From CATOSP01 sp034422355 (GTDB lineage: Bacteria > Chloroflexota > Dehalococcoidia > Lucifugimonadales > UBA3495): 64,000 nucleotides of DNA. The translations under genes and the position numbers were made by a program. Of the stretch, positions 47,101-54,538 are shown one piece after another. The stretch covers positions 1 through 64,000 of the forward strand of contig DAOUJS010000194.1 in the NCBI GenBank assembly GCA_034422355.1. The letters run 5' to 3'. The notes beneath the pieces were generated by a model. The model searched no databases. It was not told the origin of the DNA and saw nothing but the letters and a program-made list of their open reading frames with translations. Each line of letters begins with the position of its first letter. Within the stretch, counting starts at the first letter, position 1.

Positions 47101-47328
47101 CCTGTGAAGCTGAACCGTCAGTTGGCGGAGCTGATCGCAGTGCTGTCCAGCGCGGACTTTGCCCCGACCCGGCAATCGCTCCAGGTGTTTGACCAGCTAT
47201 CGGGGCGGATAGACGCCAGGACGGCATTGTTGCAGGACGTGATCGACGAGGACGTGCCGCGGTTCGTCAACCTGGTGCATGAGCTTGAGATTCCGACGAT
47301 TGTGGCGGACCCTCCTGCCAGTTCTTAG
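44128..47328 (+). CDS. BNR/sortilin-like beta-propeller protein
   Basis: A 1066-aa protein. The N-terminal 720 residues are rich in Asp-box repeats (STDGGDTWEE, SDDSGATWEK, STDQGTSWEA, SRDGGGTWDN), forming one or two large propellers like those of VPS10/sortilin and BNR glycosidases. The last 330 residues contain a beta domain (DSPGGELTVDVHDASGALVR) and a long helical region. There is no signal peptide and no sialidase arginine triad that I can identify, so an enzyme label would be unsafe. An ATG with TGGAGG eight bases upstream starts it at 44128. Confidence 0.8.
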   Translation: MTTVQSPQTQASGPVPANMLQTIRWRCIGPPRGGRVVAVAGDPQDQMVFYFGACAGGVWKTDDGGVYWRNVSDGFVKTAAVGALAVSDSDHNVVYAGMGEACIRGDVSHGDGVYRSTDCGQTWTHLGLEDTRYISRVRVHPTDPDLVYVAALGHAYGPNPERGVFRSRDGGKNWEKVLYRDDKTGVIDLSIDPNNPRIIYAALWQVQRTPWSLISGGPGSGIFKSTDGGDTWEEITGNPGLPSGILGRIGIAASPAQPGRVWATVEAEDPAVFRSDDSGATWEKVSDNQDLQGRPWYYQHIFADPQDANSVWVLNYSAWKSVDGGRNFEEVSTPHGDNHDLWIDPRSPRRMIEGNDGGACVSFNGGDTWSTIYNQMTGQFYHLAADNRYPYRVYGTQQDNSAICVPSGTHRGAVPWNDCYTVGNSESGYIALQPDNPNVVYSGAIGSSAGGGGNMLRYDHDTGQVRIITVWPELLTGRGAVEMKYRFQWTYPIQFSPHDPDVLYVAGNIIFRSTDQGTSWEAISPDLTRNDPSKLQVSGGPVTKDTSGAETYCTVFAFVESPHEKGVYWAGSDDGLVHISRDGGGTWDNVTPPTLPAWSLVSMIEASPHDPASAYLAATRYKLDEPRPMFFKTNDYGQTWTEINGGIPGRDISRVIREDSGQRGLLYCGTESGAHVSFDDGGSWQPLQTNLPTVPVYDLLVKDDDLVAATHGRAFWVLDDVTQLRQVSRELEGENARLLKPRATVRLRSPMAPRSASPGKSYRLGLGADVAYTQAKGPDDVPMRVFLDAGENPPNGAIISYYLKDSPGGELTVDVHDASGALVRSYSSRPADGDSADGQQGPPLRAEPGLNRLVWDLRYPNGRKVAGDKTTEDMVTGPVAPPGTYTVTLTVSGESQSQSFELVADPRLAATQADYDSQFEWLIRIRDKLSDTHDHINRLRRVRQQVEEWEARGRGHETLVAAAGALKRKLADIEDDLIQTAYRGARDRLNLPVKLNRQLAELIAVLSSADFAPTRQSLQVFDQLSGRIDARTALLQDVIDEDVPRFVNLVHELEIPTIVADPPASS

Positions 47329-47360
47329 GGACCGGGGTTGGGCCGTTGCCTGCCAAATAT

Positions 47361-47399
47361 GGGCATGAGGAAGGACTTCGGTACGGCTTCCTCATGCCC
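47361..47399. terminator. Bidirectional hairpin between convergent genes
   Basis: GGGCATGAGGAAG (47361-47373) pairs perfectly with CTTCCTCATGCCC (47387-47399) around a 13-nt loop, between the BNR gene (+) and the flavin oxidoreductase gene (-). No long T-tract. Confidence 0.7.
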
Positions 47400-47412
47400 G
47401 GTTCCTGTCCGG

Positions 47413-48498
47413 TTATTCGGGGACCAGGTCTCCGACCTTGGGCATTACCTCCTGGGCCAGCAGCTTCATGGACTTTTCCCAGCCGGCCTGGTCTTCCATG
47501 TAGTCGTAGATCAAGACCAGCAGGGTGCCGAAGCCGCCGGACATGTCGTACAGGCGCCTGAGCTTGGCCTCGACGGTTGCGGGGGAGCCGACCATCCACT
47601 GGTGCTCGGCCAGGTACTCTGGAGTCACCTGCTCGTCGGGTACGCTGGGGTCGTGCTTGAAGGTCTTGAGCAGATCGAAGTTCTCAAACAGGGGGATGAG
47701 GTAGTCTCGCCACACCCGGCCCAACATCCCGTTGACGCTCTTCTCCCATGCCTCATCGTCGGAGTCGGCGATGAACACGTCCCGGACGATGCGCCACTCT
47801 TTGCGCGACGGGGTTAGACCAGACCGGGACGCGCCCTCGGACACGGACTCCCAGTGGCTGGCGATGTATTCGGCGTTCAGGCCGAGACTCATGGGGATGA
47901 AACCCCGTTCCCCGGCTATCTTCAGCGTCTCAGAGGCAATGCTGGCTGCCGCGACGCCGATGGGCGGGTAGGGCTTCTGGTAGGGGTTGAGGAAGTAGCG
48001 GAGGAAGCCGTACATTTCCTCCGGTATGTTGACGTTCCAGTATTTGCCCTTGTACTCGAAGGGTCCTGTGTTCTGCCATATCTTGAGGATGATGTCCAGG
48101 GACTCACGGGTCATGTCCCGGTGCTGCCCGCCCGTGCCGTCTACGTCGAAGAGCGCGTAGTCGCTGGGGAGACCACCGGAGCCTATGCCAAACATGAACC
48201 GGCCCTGGGCCATGTGGTCGAGGTAGGCAACCCGGTGGGCAAGCTCCGCCGGGTGGTGGTAGGGGAGAAGGTGGACGCCGGTGGCCAGTTTGATGTTCTT
48301 CGTCCGCGTCAACGCCTGGGCGATCATGAGGTCGGGCGCGGGGATCGGCTCCCAGGGGCTGGTGAAATGCTCCCCGATCCATGCTTCGTCGAAGCCGAGC
48401 TCGTCGGCCAGGGCGAGGCAGTCCAGGTCCCACTCGTGGGCTGTGTATATGTCCCGTTCCGGGGGGTGGGAGGGCATCATAAACAGACCGTACTTCAT
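47413..48498 (-). CDS. LLM class flavin-dependent oxidoreductase
   Basis: A 361-aa luciferase-like enzyme. MKYGLFMMPSHPPERD opens the barrel, EAWIGEHFTSPWEP (about 38-51), GVHLLPYHHPAELAHRVAYL and GRFMFGIGSGGLPSD are class motifs also seen in the protein at 26383, with which it shares most features. The C-terminal GSPATVEAKLRRLYDMSGGFG is also typical. The ATG at 48498 is preceded by AAGGAG at good spacing; longer open frame upstream is not supported. Substrate unknown. Confidence 0.87.
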   Translation of the reverse strand: MKYGLFMMPSHPPERDIYTAHEWDLDCLALADELGFDEAWIGEHFTSPWEPIPAPDLMIAQALTRTKNIKLATGVHLLPYHHPAELAHRVAYLDHMAQGRFMFGIGSGGLPSDYALFDVDGTGGQHRDMTRESLDIILKIWQNTGPFEYKGKYWNVNIPEEMYGFLRYFLNPYQKPYPPIGVAAASIASETLKIAGERGFIPMSLGLNAEYIASHWESVSEGASRSGLTPSRKEWRIVRDVFIADSDDEAWEKSVNGMLGRVWRDYLIPLFENFDLLKTFKHDPSVPDEQVTPEYLAEHQWMVGSPATVEAKLRRLYDMSGGFGTLLVLIYDYMEDQAGWEKSMKLLAQEVMPKVGDLVPE

Positions 48499-48759
48499 TG
48501 CCCGCTCCTTGATTGCTGCGTTGGGTCTTGCGTTGGGTCCATCGTCTTTGCCACGGATACTACTCCCCACTCTGCCAATCGTCCAGTGCCATTACGAAAA
48601 ATTGCTTCCTGATAGGCTGATTTCGCAGTACACTTGTTGGGGCAAAAGCAAATCAGGGCGGCCCGTGGCGCTGGGAAGTTGTCCTCGGCCCTTCGGGCGG
48701 GTAGTAGTGAGATTCCAGGCAGTGGTGATATTCGTAGTGGTGAGATTCATGGATAGCAC

Positions 48760-50061
48760 ATGTTGACCGGGCAGCGCTGGGCAGCCGGGTCGTTGAGGAA
48801 GGCCACGGGAGCCTTCTATGGCTGGTGGCTGACCGGAGTGGCGGCGTTCATTATGATCCTCGGCAGCGTGCCGATGTTCCAGGGGATGCCGGCCTGGTTC
48901 ATCGTGCTCGAGCGGGAGTTCGTTTGGAGTCGTGCCCAGCTTTCCCTTGCCTTCTCCTTCACGAGGGTCGAGGGGACGATCATGGGGCCGGTGGCCGGTT
49001 ACCTGGTGGACAGGCTGGGGCCCCGGAAGATGGTGCTTTTGGGGATGCCCCTGCTGGGAACCGGGTTCCTGCTGTTCAGCCAGATTCAGCACCTCTGGCA
49101 GTTCTATGGGGCCTTCGTGGTGATGAGCATGGGGGCCGGGCTTGGCACATGGCTGCCGATGATGACGGTATTGAACCACTGGTTTCTGCGGCGGCGGTCC
49201 CTGGCTATGGCGTTGGCGATGGAAGGGTTCGCCCTGGGGGGAATCGTTCTCGTCCCCGCGCTGGCCTGGGCCGTGGACCCCGACGTGCCGGGCAGACTGG
49301 GCTGGAGGCTGACATCCGCCGGCATTGGAATTGCAATCATCGTCCTGGCGTTCCCAATCTCCCGGCTGGTCCGTGACCGTCCGGAGCAGTACGGGCTGCA
49401 CCCGGACGGTGAGCAGTCAAGCCCCGCGGCAGTATCGGGCCGGCCCTCGGCTGCCGGTAACCTCCCCGATTACACCTGGCAGATGGCGCTGCGCACCGGG
49501 ACTTTCTGGCTCATCACCATTGGCCACGCCTGCTCATCAATAGTTATCGTGACGTTGATGGTGCATCTTGGGCCAATGCTGGACGACCGGGGATTCTCGC
49601 TACAGACGGTGGGTTGGGTGGTGGCCACATACACGGGAGTCGGGGCGATATTCACCCTGATCGGAGGCTACGTGGGAGACCGCGTATCCATCCGGTTGGC
49701 CCTGTTTGCCTTCTCGGTAGTGCAGTCGGCGGCGGTCGTGGTGCTGCTGGTGGCGCACACGGAGCTGCTGGCGTACATTTTCGCGGTGCTTCTGGGGATC
49801 GGGTTCGGGGGCAGGACGCCGTTGACGACGGCGATACGCGGAGCCTACTTCGGACGGCGGGCCTTCGCCAGCATTACCGGCGTGTCGATGATCCCGATGA
49901 ACATACTGCTGCTGGTTGCGCCGCTGTTCGCCGGGATCATGTTCGACCAGAGGGGCAGCTATACAGTCCCATTCCTGGCGGTGGCGATTGTCAGCTTTTT
50001 CGGGGCTGCGATGTTCCTGCTGCTGCGGGAGCCGCCTTCTTCTGCCGACAACAACCATTAA
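48760..50061 (+). CDS. MFS transporter
   Basis: A 433-aa membrane protein with about 12 hydrophobic helices. AFYGWWLTGVAAFIMIL begins helix 1; AWFIVLEREFVWSRAQLSLA and the EGTIMGPVAGYLVDRLG loop are shared with the carrier at 17137, so the two are paralogues. It is divergent from the flavin oxidoreductase gene at 48498, suggesting import of that enzyme's substrate. No ribosome site is clear before the ATG at 48760. Confidence 0.85.
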   Translation: MLTGQRWAAGSLRKATGAFYGWWLTGVAAFIMILGSVPMFQGMPAWFIVLEREFVWSRAQLSLAFSFTRVEGTIMGPVAGYLVDRLGPRKMVLLGMPLLGTGFLLFSQIQHLWQFYGAFVVMSMGAGLGTWLPMMTVLNHWFLRRRSLAMALAMEGFALGGIVLVPALAWAVDPDVPGRLGWRLTSAGIGIAIIVLAFPISRLVRDRPEQYGLHPDGEQSSPAAVSGRPSAAGNLPDYTWQMALRTGTFWLITIGHACSSIVIVTLMVHLGPMLDDRGFSLQTVGWVVATYTGVGAIFTLIGGYVGDRVSIRLALFAFSVVQSAAVVVLLVAHTELLAYIFAVLLGIGFGGRTPLTTAIRGAYFGRRAFASITGVSMIPMNILLLVAPLFAGIMFDQRGSYTVPFLAVAIVSFFGAAMFLLLREPPSSADNNH

Positions 50062-50081
50062 AATGAGTGGTGAAATGAGCG

Positions 50082-50116
50082 GGCGGCGGCCGGTTTCCTA
50101 TAGCCCGGCCGCCGCC
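50082..50116. terminator. Strong hairpin between convergent genes
   Basis: GGCGGCGGCCGG (50082-50093) pairs perfectly with CCGGCCGCCGCC (50105-50116) around an 11-nt loop, 20 bp after the MFS stop and 45 bp before the end of the thioredoxin-like gene. A short TGTTCT follows. Confidence 0.75.
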
Positions 50117-50161
50117 TGTTCTGTAAGCGGGTACTCTGAGGGGTGCTCTGTGGGGTCGTAG

Positions 50162-50746
50162 CTAGGAGATGCTGCGGGCCAGCAGGTCCCTGATCTCGGT
50201 TACGGTCATGTCCTGCCAGAACCTCGCGCGGGCCGCGGTCCTCGCCCTGCGCTCCCGGCCAAACTCCTGGTCTGTGATGTCCGGGTTCTCGGCGCGGATG
50301 TCCTTCTCGATCTGCTCCATCTCCTGCTCGGCGATCTCCGGCCGCTCGATCCAGTGGCAGATGTACTCGTGGTCCTTGGTGTAGAAGACGGCGGTGGGTA
50401 TGGACATCCACTGCCCGTTCTTCAGGAACTCGTTCATAATGTCGTGGTTCTCGTCCCTGGGGAATACGACCATGCGCATCCCGGACGCCTCGGACATCCG
50501 GGCGAGCACGGGCAGACCCCGGATCACGTCTCCGCACCAGTCTTCGCCCAGCACCAGCATCTTGGCCGGGCCGTTGGTCTTGCCAACCAACTCCTTGAGC
50601 GCCGCTGCGTCCTCGGCGGTGACGCTGAAATTGTTGTAGAACTCCTCGAACCGTGCCTTGTTGACCTTGATCTGGCCCATGTACGTCTCGTAGCTGACTC
50701 CCTGTTCAAACCGCTCGGGAGTTACCACGCTTGCCTGCTGGGTCAT
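50162..50746 (-). CDS. Thioredoxin-fold protein with single-Cys WCGD site
   Basis: A 194-aa protein. MLVLGEDWCGDVIRGLPVLA (about 63-82) places one Cys where thioredoxins have CxxC; the second Cys is Asp-Val here, so a disulfide-exchange role of classic type is unlikely. SIPTAVFY contains the cis-Pro segment of the fold. The N-terminal 60 residues and the charged C-terminal tail are helical. It lies 101 bp after a glutaredoxin-like gene on the same strand. A monothiol reductase or thiol-sensing role is possible. Confidence 0.75.
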   Translation of the reverse strand: MTQQASVVTPERFEQGVSYETYMGQIKVNKARFEEFYNNFSVTAEDAAALKELVGKTNGPAKMLVLGEDWCGDVIRGLPVLARMSEASGMRMVVFPRDENHDIMNEFLKNGQWMSIPTAVFYTKDHEYICHWIERPEIAEQEMEQIEKDIRAENPDITDQEFGRERRARTAARARFWQDMTVTEIRDLLARSIS

Positions 50747-50847
50747 GTTTGCTCCTCCTGTCGCGTTTGGTTATTTTCCTGTGTGCGCAATCGGTATGTT
50801 CCGGTTATGGTGCGAATGAACGGACCCACGGCCCGTCAGCCGATTTC

Positions 50848-51075
50848 TCAACCGGTGCGCCCTTCAAAGCCGATTTCCACCCGCCCATCAGGGTACAGGA
50901 TAATGGGCACCGTATCGCCGTAGTCCAGGGCCTCGTCCAGGGTGTCCTGGCTCTGGTCGACGCGCCGCTCCTCGTACTCGATGCCCTGTCTGGCCCAGGA
51001 ACTGCGCAGGTGGTCGCAGGCAGGACACACGGTCAGAGTGTAGACAATTGGAATAGCCGCTGGAATGGCCGCCAT
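50848..51075 (-). CDS. Glutaredoxin-like protein
   Basis: A 75-aa minimal glutaredoxin: VYTLTVCPACDHLRSSW carries a CPAC active site at residues 17-20, and DTVPIILYPDGR supplies the TVP cis-Pro motif. Start supported by GGAGGT six bases before the ATG. It reduces disulfides or glutathione-like mixed disulfides in the cytoplasm. It probably shares a transcript with the thioredoxin-fold gene downstream. Confidence 0.82.
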   Translation of the reverse strand: MAAIPAAIPIVYTLTVCPACDHLRSSWARQGIEYEERRVDQSQDTLDEALDYGDTVPIILYPDGRVEIGFEGRTG

Positions 51076-51151
51076 AAACTACCTCCGCCTGACAATTTGC
51101 GCCATTCTACAACGCCGATGGTGCCATGTCATCCGGGCCGGGGTGGTCTGC

Positions 51152-51180
51152 TTGTTCCCCCGCCCGGCCCCGGATATAAT
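51152..51180 (+). promoter_or_regulatory. Sigma70-like promoter of the ABM monooxygenase
   Basis: TTGTTC (51152-51157), a 17-bp spacer and TATAAT (51175-51180). The gene starts at 51322, giving a leader of about 135 nt. Confidence 0.5.
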
Positions 51181-51321
51181 TGCGCTGCCGCTGATTCCCG
51201 GCTGGCGGCCGGGACCGGCAGCAAACCGGCGGCAACTGGGAAAATCAGTCCGCGATGCGGGTCCTCAGCGGCCGTACCGGCCCCGTACCAGGTATGGGGC
51301 GACGTTCTTAGTGGAGGCAGC

Positions 51322-51654
51322 ATGATTGCGCTGATAGTTACGATCCAGATACAACCGGACAAGAAGGAAGCATTTATGGCGTCGCTGCACGGGGACGCGG
51401 TAGGCTCGAACAACGATGAGCCGGGCTGCTACCGTTTCGATGTGCTACAGGACAACGACGACCCCAACACCATTCACCTTTACGAGATCTACCACGATGA
51501 GGCTGCTGTCGAAGCCCACCGCGCCGCTCCCCACTACCTGAAGTGGCGGGAGGAAGTGGCAGACTGGTTCGCGGCGGAGACGGTCAGGCGCCTGGCGACC
51601 CCGGTCTACCCGCCGGAAGGGAAATGGCGGAAGCGGCCTCCGGTCGAGGACTAG
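51322..51654 (+). CDS. Antibiotic biosynthesis monooxygenase (ABM) domain protein
   Basis: A 110-aa single-domain ferredoxin-like protein. MIALIVTIQIQPDKKEAF, EPGCYRFDVLQDN and LYEIYHDEAAVEAHRAAPHY are the three conserved parts of the ABM/YgiN family. It would act as a homodimer, oxygenating quinol-like substrates without a metal or cofactor; the actual substrate is unknown. The ATG at 51322 follows GGAGG; a much longer open frame upstream is not supported. It converges with the aminomutase gene. Confidence 0.85.
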   Translation: MIALIVTIQIQPDKKEAFMASLHGDAVGSNNDEPGCYRFDVLQDNDDPNTIHLYEIYHDEAAVEAHRAAPHYLKWREEVADWFAAETVRRLATPVYPPEGKWRKRPPVED

Positions 51655-51682
51655 ACAAGTGTAACCAGGCCGGACAGGCTGG

Positions 51683-53017
51683 TCAGGGCAACGGCCGCCG
51701 TTCCAAGACGCGCCTGAATGCGTCGAGGAAGGCGGCTATCTCTTTGTCACCGAGGCATGTGGAAAGCGCGCCGACCAGGTTGGGAGCAATCAGTATTCCC
51801 TCGTTGAGCAGTCCCAGGAATACGTGGGCCCGCAGGTCGCGGTCGGTGGCGGCCAAATCGCGGTAGTTGTGTATCTCCCCCCCGTTGAAGTGGATGCCAA
51901 AGAGAGACCCGAGCCCGGTTACCTGGACCGGCACCTCCAGTTCATCGCACACCTGCCGGATGCCCTGGCGCAGCTTCTCGGTCATCTCGGCCAGGCTGCG
52001 GTATACACTATCGTCCAGGTGCTCCATCGTTACTGCGCCCGCGAGCATGGTCACGGGGTTGGCGTTGAAGGTGCCGGCATGGGAAACCCTGGGACCCTTG
52101 GTGGGGTCGTAGAGGTCCATGATGTCCTTGCGGCCGCCGAAGGCCCCCACTGCGAACCCGCCGCCGATTATCTTGCCCAGTGAGGTCATGTCCGGGGTTA
52201 CGCCGTAGTATTGCTGGGAGCCTCCGGGAGCCACGCGGAAGCTGATTACCTCGTCGAATATCAGGACTACGCCATTGGCCTCGGTGAACTCCCGGAGCAT
52301 GGTCAGGTACTCCGTGGTGGCGGGCAACATGCCCACGGAACCCATGACCGGCTCGATTATAACGGCGGCAAGCTCGTCCTTGTTCTCTTCCAGGATCCGC
52401 CGTGACGCCGCGACTTCGTTGAACGGTATGATTACCACCTGGTCCAGGACCCCCTCGGCCAGGCCATCGCTGGCCGCGACCGGCTGGGGGCGGTCAGGGT
52501 CGCCTGCCTTGGATACGTCTACGCGGACACTCACCGTCACCGCGTCGTGGGTGCCGTGATAGCCGCCCTCTACCTTGGCGAATTTGCTTTTCCCGGTGTA
52601 GGCGCGGGCGGCTCGGATGGTGTTCAGGGTGGCCTCGGTGCCGGAGTTGGTGAACCTCACCAGGTCGAAGCTGGGGATGCGCTCGCAGAGCAGGCGGGCC
52701 AACCTTACCTGGTGCTCATTGGGCGCGTTGTAGGCTACGCCCCGGGAAAGCTGCTCGGTTACCGCTTCCATCACCGGGGGGAAGGCGTGGCCGAGGATCA
52801 TGGTAGTCATGGTGTTAATGAAGTCGGTGCGCTCGTTGCCGTCGGCATCCACGGTCCTGTTGCCCGATGCTTCGGTCAGGAATATAGGGTACGGGTCCCA
52901 GAAGATGGAGTTGCGGCTGTCTCCCCCTGGCAGGTACTCGGTTGCGGTCTGCCATTTGGCCTTGGAACCGGGGGTCAGTTCCAGGTAGCGGGCAAGTTCG
53001 TCAGTCTCGGACGGCAC
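51683..53017 (-). CDS. Class III aminotransferase, glutamate-1-semialdehyde aminomutase-like
   Basis: A 444-aa PLP enzyme. SGTEAT (125-130) binds the PLP phosphate, the FDEV motif has D255, and K282 (TSLGKIIGGG) is the Schiff-base lysine. The Gly-rich GGYHGTHD at 151-158 is typical of HemL-like proteins. There are no other tetrapyrrole genes nearby, so a role in amino-acid or amine metabolism is as likely as 5-aminolevulinate synthesis. The GTG at 53017 is chosen since AGGAGG lies 8 bases upstream; the longer frame runs into the MFS gene. Confidence 0.85.
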   Translation of the reverse strand: MPSETDELARYLELTPGSKAKWQTATEYLPGGDSRNSIFWDPYPIFLTEASGNRTVDADGNERTDFINTMTTMILGHAFPPVMEAVTEQLSRGVAYNAPNEHQVRLARLLCERIPSFDLVRFTNSGTEATLNTIRAARAYTGKSKFAKVEGGYHGTHDAVTVSVRVDVSKAGDPDRPQPVAASDGLAEGVLDQVVIIPFNEVAASRRILEENKDELAAVIIEPVMGSVGMLPATTEYLTMLREFTEANGVVLIFDEVISFRVAPGGSQQYYGVTPDMTSLGKIIGGGFAVGAFGGRKDIMDLYDPTKGPRVSHAGTFNANPVTMLAGAVTMEHLDDSVYRSLAEMTEKLRQGIRQVCDELEVPVQVTGLGSLFGIHFNGGEIHNYRDLAATDRDLRAHVFLGLLNEGILIAPNLVGALSTCLGDKEIAAFLDAFRRVLERRPLP

Positions 53018-53073
53018 GATGCGTACCTCCTGGTAATTTACCGAAGTGGAGAACGGTTTGCTGCCTTTGCAGG

Positions 53074-54348
53074 CTATGCCAGGGCCGCGGGTTCGGGAGC
53101 CGCGGAAACGACCCTGGGGAAATAGAGTCTCCGCAGGGGACTTACGCCGACGCTCACCAGGATTACCACGATGAGAATCAGGCCTCCTACAGCCATGACC
53201 AGAGAAGCATTGAAGATGTCGGCCACCATTGCGCTTAGCCAGTTGCTGATCGCCATGCTGCCGCCTACGTGCATGGAGTATACCCCGGATACGCGGCCGC
53301 GTACTCTGTCGTCGGTCATGCTCTGGATGATGGCGTGGCTGATGGTCATGAACCCGGACTGGTTCACGCCCATTGAGATGGCCGCGAGCACGGACAGCCA
53401 CGGGACAGTGGTCAACGCCATGATGATGGGACCGAGTGCGCTGGTGATGCCAAACAATAAGAACAGGTATCCGCGCAGTTTGACGCTATGCACCCCGGCG
53501 ATGAAGATCGACGCTGCCAGCGCGCCTCCGCCTACGGCGCCCATCAGGTAGCTGACGCCGATGGCGCCGGATCCCAGCTTCTCAACGGAAATGCCGGGCA
53601 ATATCGCCTCGTAGGACATCACCAACGAGCAGTGGGCGAGGACCAGCATGACCATTGCCAGAAGCTGGGGCTGCCCGTATACATATTCGAACCCGGCCAC
53701 GAGGTTCTGGAAGAAGCCGCGCCTACGGTCAATTTCGCCCGTGGACCGGGTGGCGATCCTGTACACCTGCACCAGGCCAATGAGATAGAAGAGACTGCAC
53801 ATCCAGAAGGCCGCTCCCATGCCGAACAGTTCGAGCAAGGGTATTATGGCGATTGGCCCCACCAGCCGGGAACCTTGCTGGGTGGCCTGGTTCAGGGCGA
53901 TGCCGTTCAGCAGCCGGTCTTCGGGCAGCAGGTTGGGAATCAGGGACTGGGTGATGGTCATCTGGGCCGAGCGGAGAGTGCCGTTAACGAGCGACAGGGC
54001 CAGCAACACCCACAGGCCCGCTGCTCCGCCGAAGATCCCGGTCATCACCAGCCCGGCCAGCACTACGTTGTGAATCAGGTTCAGGGTGTAGGTCCATTTG
54101 AGGAGCCCCGCTCGGTCGAACTTGTCGGCCAGGAACCCAAGCAGGGGAGTGGAGAAGAGTCTGGGAATCATGGCCGCCAGGGTCACAATTCCACTCCAGG
54201 TAAGTCCGCCGGTAATGTCGTAGGCGAGCCAGCCTCTGGCAACGATGAGCGCCCAGGCTGCGGCTCCGGCGCAGGCATTGGCCGTCCAAAGGGTGCGGTA
54301 GTCCTGGAATCGCAGGCCGTCGACGTACCTGTTGAGCACTCCTAGCAA
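53074..54348 (-). CDS. MFS transporter (MFS_3/enterobactin-exporter type)
   Basis: A 424-aa membrane protein. Helix 1 begins after FQDYRTLWTANACAGAA, followed by a motif-A loop (LGFLADKFDRAGLLKW). LRSAQMTITQSLIPNLLPEDRL is characteristic of the MFS_3 group, which mostly exports drugs or siderophores. It is unlike the two carriers at 17137 and 48760. It precedes the aminomutase gene on the same strand by 56 bp, so they may be co-transcribed from the promoter at 54388. Confidence 0.86.
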   Translation of the reverse strand: MLGVLNRYVDGLRFQDYRTLWTANACAGAAAWALIVARGWLAYDITGGLTWSGIVTLAAMIPRLFSTPLLGFLADKFDRAGLLKWTYTLNLIHNVVLAGLVMTGIFGGAAGLWVLLALSLVNGTLRSAQMTITQSLIPNLLPEDRLLNGIALNQATQQGSRLVGPIAIIPLLELFGMGAAFWMCSLFYLIGLVQVYRIATRSTGEIDRRRGFFQNLVAGFEYVYGQPQLLAMVMLVLAHCSLVMSYEAILPGISVEKLGSGAIGVSYLMGAVGGGALAASIFIAGVHSVKLRGYLFLLFGITSALGPIIMALTTVPWLSVLAAISMGVNQSGFMTISHAIIQSMTDDRVRGRVSGVYSMHVGGSMAISNWLSAMVADIFNASLVMAVGGLILIVVILVSVGVSPLRRLYFPRVVSAAPEPAALA

Positions 54349-54387
54349 ACCGCGCCTCCTGACGGCGAGTGGGGAAGGAATGGGCGC

Positions 54388-54393
54388 ATTATA
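54388..54393 (-). promoter_or_regulatory. -10 box of the MFS_3/aminomutase operon
   Basis: TATAAT on the minus strand, 40 bp upstream of the MFS start at 54348. No clear -35 box is seen. The same 190-bp gap must also serve the divergent CoA transferase. Confidence 0.45.
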
Positions 54394-54538
54394 GCAGTGG
54401 AGTTCTGACGGTGGTAGTCGGCAGGTTGGGGACGTGCCAGACTATGGCTTTCTTGACTGCATACGGGGCCACGGCTAGAATCTCACTCACTCGCCGGCAA
54501 GTTACACGGGCCGCATAATCATCCCGACGGCGGCATCG

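Noticed and set aside
44128..47328. Calling the BNR protein a glycosyl hydrolase or sialidase
   Set aside because: Asp-box propeller repeats alone do not show catalysis, and I could not find the sialidase arginine triad or a signal peptide.
50731..51321. N-terminal extension of the ABM protein
   Set aside because: A strong GGAGG site and a promoter with TATAAT lie inside the extension, and it overlaps the glutaredoxin gene antisense.
53018..53401. N-terminal extension of the aminomutase-like gene
   Set aside because: The extension is antifunctional with the MFS gene on the same strand, and the GTG at 53017 has a strong ribosome site.
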